This document shows positions 1 through 5,751 of a DNA stretch of 6,281 nucleotides, piece after piece. Every line of letters begins with the position of its first letter. Position 1 is the first letter of the stretch. This stretch comes from Rhodanobacteraceae bacterium (GTDB taxonomy: Bacteria; Pseudomonadota; Gammaproteobacteria; Xanthomonadales; Rhodanobacteraceae), in NCBI GenBank assembly GCA_025924775.1, contig JAICHS010000140.1, forward strand, positions 1 to 6,281. The letters run 5' to 3'. A program made the translations under genes and the position numbers. A model generated the notes under the pieces. That model made no database searches. It saw only the letters and a program-made list of their open reading frames with translations, and had not been told where the DNA came from.

Positions 1-1
1 C

Positions 2-829
2 ATGCTGCCGGATCTCGCGACCCTTCGCGATCGCGCGCCCACCCGAATGCAGGCACGCTTCTACGGCTTGCTGTCGCTGGGCTGGCGCGGCGAGGCGCGC
101 CATTGGATGCGGCTGGAGAAATTCAACCTCATCACCGCCGGGCTCGCGGTGACGCTGGTGTTTTCGGTGCACAGCATGGTGGCGCTAGATTTTTCCGAAG
201 GCCTGGTGCCGGGCTGGCACGAAACGATCTTCCCGCCGTTCTTCGTCGCCGGCGCACTGTTTTCGGGTTTCGCGATGGTGTTGGTGCTCGGCATCCCACT
301 GCGGAAATGGTACGGCTTCGAGGCCTACCTGACCGAACGCCACATCGTGAACATGGCCAAGATGATGTTGGCCGCGGGCCTGTTCGTCGACTACAGCTAC
401 TTCTCGGAAATCTTCACCGCGTTCTACTCGATGGACAAGTACGACGTGGCGATGACGATGCACCGCGTGATCGGCCCGTATGCGTGGGTGTTCTGGGGCA
501 CGATCCTGTTCAACGTGGCGGCGATTCAGTTGCTGTGGTTCCCGCGCGTGCGCCGCAGCGCCGGCGCCGTGTTCGTGATCGCGCTGGGCGTGCTGGTCGG
601 CATGTGGCTGGAGCGCTTCATGTTGATCGTCACCAGCCTGTACGAGGGTTTCCTGCCGTCGGCGTGGGGCATGTTCTGGCCCACGTTCTGGGACATCGCG
701 TTCCTGATCGGATCGATCGGAATGTTCTTTTTCATGTTCCTGCTGTTCACGCGGCTACTGCCGATGCTGTCGATGTTCGAGCTGCGCAAGCTGCTCGCGA
801 CGCGGCGCGGCGGGGAGGCGCAGCAATGA
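2..829 (+). CDS. actC: ACIII subunit ActC, NrfD-like quinol-oxidising membrane protein (5' partial)
   Basis: C-terminal 275 residues of an NrfD/PsrC-family integral membrane subunit of Alternative Complex III, which binds and oxidises quinol in the cytoplasmic membrane. The ATG at position 2 is almost certainly an internal Met: the family is usually well over 400 residues, and the fragment opens in the typical mid-protein segment LPDLATLRDR. Hydrophobic spans are visible at about residues 42-62, 79-99, 118-140, 157-180, 187-211 and 229-251 of the fragment. Conserved-looking stretches include the HSMVALDFS loop (57-65), the RHIVNMAKMML segment (113-123), the YSYFSEIF segment (131-138) and MWLERFMLIV (201-210). 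The stop overlaps the actD start as ATGA at 826-829. ActF downstream is its distant counterpart. Identification is strong from sequence and from the neighbouring DUF3341 and cytochrome subunits. Upstream actA and actB would be expected outside the window. Confidence 0.93.
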   Translation: MLPDLATLRDRAPTRMQARFYGLLSLGWRGEARHWMRLEKFNLITAGLAVTLVFSVHSMVALDFSEGLVPGWHETIFPPFFVAGALFSGFAMVLVLGIPLRKWYGFEAYLTERHIVNMAKMMLAAGLFVDYSYFSEIFTAFYSMDKYDVAMTMHRVIGPYAWVFWGTILFNVAAIQLLWFPRVRRSAGAVFVIALGVLVGMWLERFMLIVTSLYEGFLPSAWGMFWPTFWDIAFLIGSIGMFFFMFLLFTRLLPMLSMFELRKLLATRRGGEAQQ

Positions 830-1368
830 GCGTGCGTCTACACGGTCTGTTGGCGGAATTCGCCGATGACCGGCAACTGCTGGAGGCTGTGCGGCGCACA
901 CGTGACGCCGGCTACTTCGCGTCGTGCGTCGAAGCCTACTCGCCCTATCCGGTCGAGGGACTGGACCAGGCGCTGGGTGCGCGCCACCACTGGGTGCCGT
1001 TCTGGATGCTGATCGGCGCGATCGGCGGCGGCACGTTCACCTATTGGCTGGAATGGTATTCGGCGGCGGTGAATTACCCGATCAACGTCGGAGGGCGGCC
1101 GACGTTTTCCTGGCCCGCGTTCATTCCACCGGCGGTGGAGATGACGATCCTGTGCGCAGTGTTGCTCGGCGTCGGCGCCGTGCTGTTCGGCGCGCGGCTG
1201 CCGCGCGTGTGTCATTCGCTGTTCGAAAGCCATGAATTCGAACGCGCCACCAGTGACCGTTTCTTCGTGCTGGTGCGCGGCGACGATCCGCACTTCGATC
1301 CGCTGGCGACACAACGGTTCCTGGAAACGCTGTCGCCGCTTTCGGTGGTCGAGGTGGCAGAGGAATGA
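826..1368 (+). CDS. actD: ACIII subunit ActD (DUF3341 family membrane protein)
   Basis: A 180-residue subunit of Alternative Complex III with a cytoplasmic N-terminal domain and two membrane spans (about residues 56-78 and 100-122). Family hallmarks visible are the PYPVEGLDQALG segment (40-51) before span 1, and YPINVGGRPTFSWPAFIPP (84-102) leading into span 2, with a Glu at 105 inside the membrane. In ACIII structures this subunit packs against ActC and helps hold the complex together. It is not thought to carry a cofactor, and none is visible here. The start is fixed by a GGAGG at 814-818, 7 nt upstream of ATG 826, and by the ATGA overlap with actC. The C-terminal domain (about 124-180) has the usual FERATSDRFFVLV strand and PLSVVEV ending. 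The stop overlaps the actE start as ATGA at 1365-1368. Confidence 0.93.
   Translation: MSVRLHGLLAEFADDRQLLEAVRRTRDAGYFASCVEAYSPYPVEGLDQALGARHHWVPFWMLIGAIGGGTFTYWLEWYSAAVNYPINVGGRPTFSWPAFIPPAVEMTILCAVLLGVGAVLFGARLPRVCHSLFESHEFERATSDRFFVLVRGDDPHFDPLATQRFLETLSPLSVVEVAEE
1351..1357 (+). promoter_or_regulatory. Ribosome binding site supporting actE ATG 1365
   Basis: GAGGTGG lies inside the 3' end of actD, 7 nt before ATG 1365, and matches the core of an anti-Shine-Dalgarno complement well. It favours translation of actE beginning at 1365, in the ATGA overlap, even though the lipoprotein signal peptide only starts about 44 codons later. A competing in-frame GTG at 1497 has only a weaker purine run (GAAGAG, 1487-1492) in front of it. 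Confidence 0.55.
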
Positions 1369-2336
1369 AAATTAGGCGCTATCCCGAACCCTCACTGCAG
1401 CGCCGCGCGCTCGGCGCTTTGCGCCGCCTCTTCCGAAGGGAGATAGGTTCGAAGCCGCCCCCTGTCCCTTCGGGAGAGGGTGCCCTGAAGAGACGGGTGG
1501 GCGTCCACCTCTTGCGCAATGTTGCGTTGTGCGCGCTCGCAACGAGCGCGCTCGCCGGTTGCGAACGCGGCATGCACGAGATGTACGACCAGCCGAAGTA
1601 CAAGCCGCTGACGTCGAGTCCGTTGTGGGCGAACGGCAATTCGTCGCGGCCGCAGGTGCCTGGCACCCAACCCTACTCGGCCGGTGCGCTTGCGGGCGTT
1701 TCGAGCGGACGCATGGATCGTGTCACGCTGGTGCCACCGGCCGGCCCGGTCAGCGGCGTGGACGCAAATGGCAAACCGCTCGCCCAAGCGGGCGCAGCCG
1801 CTGCGCCCGGCTACTCGAACCCGTTGCCGATCACCCCCAAGCTGTTATCGCGCGGGCGGCAGCGCTTCAACATCTATTGCGCGCCCTGCCACAGCCGCGC
1901 TGGCGACGGCGACGGGATGATCGCGGAACGCGGGTTCCCGTATCCGCCGAGCTACCACACGGCGGCGCTGCGCAACGCGCCCGACAGCCACTTCTACAAG
2001 GTGATCACCAACGGTTACGGTGTGATGTATCCCTACGCCGACCGGATTTCGCCGGACGACCGCTGGGCAATCGTGGCCTACATCCGCGCGCTGCAATTGA
2101 GCCAGCATGCGCCGAAGTCGGATTTGAGCGAAGCGGATTTGCAGAAGCTGGGCGCCTCGACCCCCCGAGCTGCGAACCCCTCTCCCTCCGGGAAAGGCGG
2201 CGCAAAGCGCGGATCACGTAGCGCTGGAGTGAGGGTCCGGCACGAAGCTGAGCGCCGCGCGTTGCGCGAACCCTCACCCGCCACCTCGCTGCATTCTGTT
2301 TCGGAGGGAGAGGGAAAAGCAGGGGTTTCGTCATGA
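1365..2336 (+). CDS. actE: ACIII subunit ActE, mono-haem cytochrome c lipoprotein, with repeat-derived N- and C-terminal extensions
   Basis: Periplasmic membrane-anchored cytochrome c of Alternative Complex III, an electron carrier toward the downstream oxidase. In the 323-codon frame, a signal peptide runs from about residue 45 to a lipobox LAGC with acylated Cys66. The haem c site is CAPCH (C172, C175, H176), with Met221 in GYGVMYPYADRI as the likely sixth ligand, followed by the WAIVAYIRALQ helix typical of ActE. Residues 6-44 and about 266-323 are encoded by palindromic repeat DNA (see repeat entries) and are basic and low-complexity, so the native core is about residues 45-265. The start is uncertain. 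ATG 1365 has the better ribosome site and the ATGA overlap with actD. GTG 1497 gives a normal lipoprotein precursor of 279 residues with Cys22. The stop overlaps the actF start at 2333-2336. Function is sure; the ends are not. Confidence 0.92.
   Translation: MKIRRYPEPSLQRRALGALRRLFRREIGSKPPPVPSGEGALKRRVGVHLLRNVALCALATSALAGCERGMHEMYDQPKYKPLTSSPLWANGNSSRPQVPGTQPYSAGALAGVSSGRMDRVTLVPPAGPVSGVDANGKPLAQAGAAAAPGYSNPLPITPKLLSRGRQRFNIYCAPCHSRAGDGDGMIAERGFPYPPSYHTAALRNAPDSHFYKVITNGYGVMYPYADRISPDDRWAIVAYIRALQLSQHAPKSDLSEADLQKLGASTPRAANPSPSGKGGAKRGSRSAGVRVRHEAERRALREPSPATSLHSVSEGEGKAGVSS
1386..1455 (+). repeat. Dispersed repeat copy A, inside the 5' end of actE
   Basis: This segment is about 82% identical (56 of 68 aligned bases, counted by eye) to the reverse complement of 2169-2237. 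Shared blocks include accctcact, gcgctttgcgccgcct and ggttcg. Both copies read in the same phase encode related peptides (PSLQR, ALRRL, RRE and GS in the same order), which confirms the alignment independently. The copy is open in the actE frame and lies between the overlapping ATG 1365 and the signal peptide. It looks like a mobile or dispersed intergenic element that has become coding sequence. Confidence 0.8.
1460..1505 (+). repeat. Hairpin repeat unit D (ccctgtccc-ttc-gggagaggg) before the ActE signal peptide
   Basis: A 9-bp stem with one mismatch pairs 1460-1468 with 1472-1480 around a ttc loop. It is followed by gtgccctgaagagacgggtggg. The unit resembles the ctctcccttcgggagag repeats that I recall between genes of Xanthomonadales. 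It runs up to, and probably includes, the in-frame GTG at 1497. There is no T-tract after it, so it is not a classical terminator. It could slow ribosomes or mask the GTG start. Confidence 0.6.
2169..2237 (-). repeat. Dispersed repeat copy B, inverted, inside the 3' end of actE
   Basis: Inverted copy of element A (about 82% identity over 68 bases). It begins just after the last codons of the native ActE domain and codes for part of the unusual C-terminal tail. Its outer edge, ccctctccctccg at 2178-2190, is the perfect reverse complement of 2302-2314 in copy C. Its inner edge, gtgagggt at 2229-2236, is the reverse complement of 2270-2277. B and C therefore form a head-to-head pair. Confidence 0.8.
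2268..2314 (+). repeat. Shorter repeat copy C, partner of copy B, just before actF
   Basis: A 47-base unit beginning gaaccctcac and ending cggagggagaggg, the same termini as the A/B element but with an unrelated and shorter middle. Together with B it makes a large interrupted palindrome with 13-base outer and 8-base inner arms. It codes for residues REPSPATSLHSVSEGEG of ActE and ends 18 nt before the actF start codon, next to the actF ribosome site. Confidence 0.65.
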
Positions 2337-3451
2337 ACGCCTGGCTCCCCCGCACCCTTGCGCAATGGTTCGCGCTGCTGATCAGCATCGTGGCGCTGGT
2401 CGCATGCCTGCTGCTGGGGCTGTCGCATGAACCGAAGCAGGCGTTGCTTTCGTATCTGTTCGCGTTCTTCTTTTTTACCGGCTTGAGCATCGGCAGCCTC
2501 GCGCTGCTGATGATCCACGCGATCACCGGCGGCGCATGGGGCGATTTCATCCGGCCGCCGTTGCTCGCAGCCGCGCGATTGCTGCCGCTTATGTCGCTTG
2601 CGGCAATCCCGGTACTGGTATGGACGCGCGTGCTGTATCCCTGGACCGGATCCCCATCGGGCGCGCAACCGTACGGCTGGTATCTCGCCGATACTTTTTT
2701 CGTGATCCGCACCGTCGTCTATTTCGTGGTGTGGATTGGATGCCTGGTCGCCTTCACGCACAACCTTGGCGACCGCGTCCGCGCGCGCCGCACCGCCGCG
2801 CCGGGGCTGATCGTGTTCGGCGTCACTTCGCTGCTGGCGTCCGTCGACTGGGCCGTGTCGCTGACACCGCACTGGCATTCGTCGATGTTCGGGATGATGG
2901 TGGGGACCGGCTGGCTGCTTGCGGCCTGCGCCCTGGCGACCACCGTAGCCGCATCGCGACGCGACCGCGACACCGTCGTCTCCTCCGATGTGCTACACGA
3001 CCTCGGCAACATGTTGCTGATGTTCGTGCTGGCGTGGTCGTACCTCGCGTTCATGCAGTACCTGACCATCTGGATTGCCGACCTGCCCGACGAAAACGCG
3101 TGGTACATCTTGCGCACGCTCACGTCGTGGCGATACCTCGCGTGGTTTCTGGTCGCGTTCAATTTCGCGCTGCCGTTCGCCGTCCTGCTTTCACGCGCCG
3201 CCAAACGCAACCCCGCGTGGCTGTGCAAGATCGCGGTGATGCTGCTGGTCGCCAGCTTCGCCGACGCGTTCTGGTTGATCGTGCCGGGCTTGCGCGCCGG
3301 CGGCTTTGCGCTGCGCTGGACTGACCTGTGCGCACCGGTGGGTATCGGCGCGTTGTGGTGGTGCGGGTGGGTCGGGCAGCTTCGCGCCGCACGAAGCACA
3401 TGGACTTCATCGGCAACAGCTGGCGGCGAACTGGAGCACCCGCATGGCTGA
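2333..3451 (+). CDS. actF: ACIII subunit ActF, quinol:cytochrome c oxidoreductase membrane subunit
   Basis: A 372-residue polytopic membrane protein of Alternative Complex III, related to ActC. It helps form the quinol-binding and possibly proton-translocating membrane part of the complex. About ten hydrophobic spans are visible, starting near residue 12. Diagnostic segments are SVDWAVSLTPHWHSSMFG (170-187), DLGNMLLMFVLAWSYLAFMQYL (223-244) with IWIADLPDE (246-254) after it, and the span around FNFALPFAVLLSR (276-288). Length is near the usual 370-420. The start is supported by AGGGG at 2321-2325, 7 nt before ATG 2333, and by the ATGA overlap with actE. The C-terminus ends in ELEHPHG, similar to the LEHxxG ending usual in the family. 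The stop overlaps the next gene by 8 nt (3444-3451). Confidence 0.93.
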   Translation: MNAWLPRTLAQWFALLISIVALVACLLLGLSHEPKQALLSYLFAFFFFTGLSIGSLALLMIHAITGGAWGDFIRPPLLAAARLLPLMSLAAIPVLVWTRVLYPWTGSPSGAQPYGWYLADTFFVIRTVVYFVVWIGCLVAFTHNLGDRVRARRTAAPGLIVFGVTSLLASVDWAVSLTPHWHSSMFGMMVGTGWLLAACALATTVAASRRDRDTVVSSDVLHDLGNMLLMFVLAWSYLAFMQYLTIWIADLPDENAWYILRTLTSWRYLAWFLVAFNFALPFAVLLSRAAKRNPAWLCKIAVMLLVASFADAFWLIVPGLRAGGFALRWTDLCAPVGIGALWWCGWVGQLRAARSTWTSSATAGGELEHPHG

Positions 3452-3854
3452 CTCGATGGAAAAACCCTTTGGCCACGAACCGGATGCGATCAACTACCGC
3501 ACGATCCTGACAGGCGCCGGTGTGCTTGCGGTGGTCGTGATCGTGATCGCGGTCGGCCTGCACCTGATCCTGACCCGCGCGGTGATTCCGAACCATGCGG
3601 AAATCGTGGCACAACCGGCGGAGATTCCGCCGAAACCGCGCCTGCAGGCGCATCCGCAAACGGACCTCGCGAAATTCCGGGCAGAAAAACAGACGCTGTT
3701 GTCCGGCTACGCATGGACGAACACGCAGCACAACTTCGCGCGCATTCCGATCCAGCGCGCGATGCAGATTTACGTGCAGCAGCGTGCGCATGCGGCGCCG
3801 GTATCGGCTTCGAGCAGCGCCAAACCTGCGATCCCACCGGGAATACCGCAATGA
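3444..3854 (+). CDS. Small single-span membrane protein of ACIII/caa3 operons
   Basis: A 136-residue protein with a short cytoplasmic N-terminus, one membrane span at about 20-44, and an extracytoplasmic segment rich in Pro (PAEIPPKPRLQ, 58-68). A conserved-looking motif follows: DLAKFRAEKQTLLSGYAWT (74-92) and ARIPIQRAMQIY (99-110). Proteins with this PRLQ / DL..RAE..LL..Y.W / IPI.RAM pattern commonly lie between actF and SCO or coxB genes. The pattern is conserved in the family, but I know no proven biochemical role; an accessory part in the complex or in oxidase assembly is inferred from position only. The tail (116-136) is low-complexity Ala/Ser/Pro. The start at 3444 is preferred over Met5 (3456) because GGAG at 3433-3436 is spaced 7 nt from it. 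The stop overlaps the SCO gene as ATGA at 3851-3854. Confidence 0.85.
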   Translation: MADSMEKPFGHEPDAINYRTILTGAGVLAVVVIVIAVGLHLILTRAVIPNHAEIVAQPAEIPPKPRLQAHPQTDLAKFRAEKQTLLSGYAWTNTQHNFARIPIQRAMQIYVQQRAHAAPVSASSSAKPAIPPGIPQ

Positions 3855-4792
3855 GGCGCAATCCTCTATCCGCCGTCCTGCGGGCCTTCGACTTTGTCGA
3901 TGTTCGCTCCGGCATCCTGCCTTTGCAGTCCGGCTTTCGGCCGAATGACAAGCAAAAGGTCGGCTTCATTGCGGGCGTGGCCATGACGCTGTTGGCTGCA
4001 TTGGTAATGCTCGTGGCGCCTGCACCCGCAATGGCGACACCACCCACCCACGTCCGCGCCCCGCCCGGCCTGCACCAGCGCGTCGGTTTCGACCAGGAAC
4101 TTGGCGCGCAGGTACCCCTGGATGCCGTGTTCCGCGATTCGAGCGGCAACGCCGTCCACTTGCACGGCTTGTTGCGCGGCAAGCCCGTGCTGCTGGTTCC
4201 GGGCTACTTCAGCTGCAAGACCCTATGCAGCGTGGTGCGTACCGGCGTGGCCAACGGCGTGCGCGGCACCGGCTTCACGCCCGGCAAGCAGTTCGACGTG
4301 GTACTGGTCAGCATCGATCCGCACGAAACACCGGCCGATGCGCAACATGCGCAACAGATGGATGCGACGAACCATCCTGGTGCCGGCGTGGCGCACTGGC
4401 ACTACCTCACCGGAACCCAAGCGTCCATCGCGCCGCTGATGCACAGCATCGGCTTCCGCTACATGTTCGATGCACGCAGCGACCAGTTCGACCATGCGAC
4501 CGGCATCGTCGTGTTGACGCCCGACGGCCAGGTCTCGCAATACCTGTTCGGCGTGAAGTTCCCGGCCGAAACCCTGCGGCTGGCGCTGGTGGGTGCCTCG
4601 CACGGACACGTCGGCAACATCATCGACCGGCTGGTGCTGCTGTGCTGCCAGTACGACACCTCCACCGGGCGCTACACCCTCACGATCCACCGCATCATGC
4701 AGGGGCTCGGCATTTCGTTCGCGATGTTGCTGGCAGGATTCGTGGTGTTCCTCCGTCGCGCCGAGACGCATCGCAAGGAAGCGCAACCATGA
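3851..4792 (+). CDS. SCO1/SenC-family copper chaperone for cytochrome oxidase assembly
   Basis: A 313-residue membrane-anchored thioredoxin-fold protein that probably delivers copper to, or keeps reduced, the CuA site of the CoxB encoded next. The copper ligands are visible: CKTLC (C122, C126) and a His at 215 in DQFDHATGIVVLTPDG, with VSIDPHETPADA (153-164) between them. An N-terminal hydrophobic span (37-58) ends in an AMA-like cleavage site near 62. A C-terminal CCQYDTSTGRYT segment (265-276) is followed by a second membrane span (about 283-301), a feature of the longer SCO variants in caa3 operons. The usual Pro after the first Cys is Lys here. The 36 residues before the signal span are unusual and their codons are AT-ending more often than elsewhere. 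Start chosen from the ATGA overlap and a modest GGGA at 3839-3842; GTG 3977 or ATG 3983 are weaker alternatives. The stop overlaps coxB. Confidence 0.9.
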   Translation: MRRNPLSAVLRAFDFVDVRSGILPLQSGFRPNDKQKVGFIAGVAMTLLAALVMLVAPAPAMATPPTHVRAPPGLHQRVGFDQELGAQVPLDAVFRDSSGNAVHLHGLLRGKPVLLVPGYFSCKTLCSVVRTGVANGVRGTGFTPGKQFDVVLVSIDPHETPADAQHAQQMDATNHPGAGVAHWHYLTGTQASIAPLMHSIGFRYMFDARSDQFDHATGIVVLTPDGQVSQYLFGVKFPAETLRLALVGASHGHVGNIIDRLVLLCCQYDTSTGRYTLTIHRIMQGLGISFAMLLAGFVVFLRRAETHRKEAQP

Positions 4793-5751
4793 ACTCCGGC
4801 GGCTGGTTTCACCTGTTGCCCAACGCATCCGCCAATGCCCGGCCGCTGGACGAATTGTGGTGGGCGATGGTCGGGCTGTGCGCGGTGGTCGCGATCGGCG
4901 TGTTCGTGGTGATGTTCGTGTTCTGCATCCGCTATCGCAAGGGCCGCCCCGCGGATCGGCATCTCGCGAAGGATACGCTGCCGGTCGAACTCACCTGGAC
5001 GGTCGTGCCGTTCCTGATTTTCATGGGCGTGTTCGTGTGGAGCCTTACGCTGTACGCGCACAGCCGCACGCCACCGTCGAACGCGGAAACCATTTACGTG
5101 GTCGCCAAGCAGTGGATGTGGAAGATCCAGCATCCGGGGGGCCAGCGCGAGATCAACACGCTGCATGTGCCGATGGGCGTGCCGATCCGGCTGATGATGA
5201 CCTCGCAGGACGTGATCCACAGCTTCTACGTGCCGGCGTTTCGCGTAAAGCAGGACGTGCTGCCCGACCGCTACACGCAACTGTGGTTCACGGCGACGCA
5301 GGTTGGCGACTACACGCTGTACTGCACGCAATATTGCGGGCTCGATCATTCGAAGATGGGTGGTCAGGTGATCGTGATGCCACCGCGTGCGTATGCGCGC
5401 TGGCTCGATCGCAACAACACCGGCACCAGTCTCGCGGCGCGCGGCGCGGCGCTGTTCCGTGCCAAGGGTTGCAGCGGCTGCCACGGCGCGAATGCGTCCG
5501 TGCATGCGCCGGATCTCGACGGTATCTACGGGCGCATCGTGCACCTGTCCGACGGCACCACCGTGGCCGCCGACGACCTGTACATCCACGATTCGATCAT
5601 GTTGCCCGACAAGCAGATCGTCGCCGGCTATGCGCCGATCATGCCTTCGTTCTCCGGCGAACTGAGCGAGGGCGACGTGCTGGCGCTGATCGCGTACCTC
5701 AAGTCCACCCAGCCTGGCGTACAGCCCGCGCATGAGGGAACGAAGCCATGA
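4789..5751 (+). CDS. coxB: Cytochrome c oxidase subunit II with fused cytochrome c domain (caa3 type)
   Basis: A 320-residue CuA-bearing subunit of a caa3 oxidase that takes electrons from the ACIII cytochromes and passes them to subunit I. Two membrane spans (about 26-48 and 69-90) include the usual PVELTWTVVPFLI. The cupredoxin domain has the aromatic KQWMWK (107-112). CuA ligands are His144 (VIHSFYVPAF), Cys179, Cys183, His187 and Met190 in CTQYCGLDHSKM. The residue between the two Cys that is usually Glu is Gln181 here. The C-terminal cytochrome c domain (about 212-310) has haem site CSGCH (C228, C231, H232) and Met285 (YAPIMPSF) as probable axial ligand. There is no obvious cleavable signal peptide, as in related caa3 subunits. 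AAGGAA at 4775-4780 lies 8 nt before the start. ATGA overlaps join it to the SCO gene and to coxA. Confidence 0.96.
   Translation: MNSGGWFHLLPNASANARPLDELWWAMVGLCAVVAIGVFVVMFVFCIRYRKGRPADRHLAKDTLPVELTWTVVPFLIFMGVFVWSLTLYAHSRTPPSNAETIYVVAKQWMWKIQHPGGQREINTLHVPMGVPIRLMMTSQDVIHSFYVPAFRVKQDVLPDRYTQLWFTATQVGDYTLYCTQYCGLDHSKMGGQVIVMPPRAYARWLDRNNTGTSLAARGAALFRAKGCSGCHGANASVHAPDLDGIYGRIVHLSDGTTVAADDLYIHDSIMLPDKQIVAGYAPIMPSFSGELSEGDVLALIAYLKSTQPGVQPAHEGTKP

Noticed and set aside
2..4. ATG at the window edge as the true start of actC
   Set aside because: The encoded protein begins in the middle of the NrfD-like fold and is far shorter than the family, so the gene is cut by the window.
103..825. Upstream extension of the actD frame to position 103
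   Set aside because: The translation before 826 is an Arg-rich shadow of actC. ATG 826 has a GGAGG ribosome site and starts the DUF3341 protein exactly.
1386..2314. Insertion sequence or composite element flanked by copies A and B
   Set aside because: A and B are inverted, but between them lies only the normal ActE cytochrome domain, with no transposase and no target duplication seen.
2178..2320. Rho-independent terminator at the B/C inverted pair or at hairpin D
   Set aside because: Neither stem is followed by a T-tract, both lie within an open reading frame, and the next genes have no visible promoter of their own.
4225..4788. Upstream extension of the coxB frame across the SCO gene
   Set aside because: The sequence is a frame shadow of the SCO gene. 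CoxB homology and the ribosome site place the start at 4789. The same reasoning applies to 3713-3850 before the SCO gene and 3306-3443 before the small membrane protein gene.
4672..5733. Long open frame on the - strand opposite coxB (353 codons), and similar ones at 2078-2878, 2719-3399 and 3490-4182
   Set aside because: They are antisense shadows of clearly identified genes in GC-rich DNA. Their products are Arg/His/Ala-rich or low-complexity with no recognisable domain.
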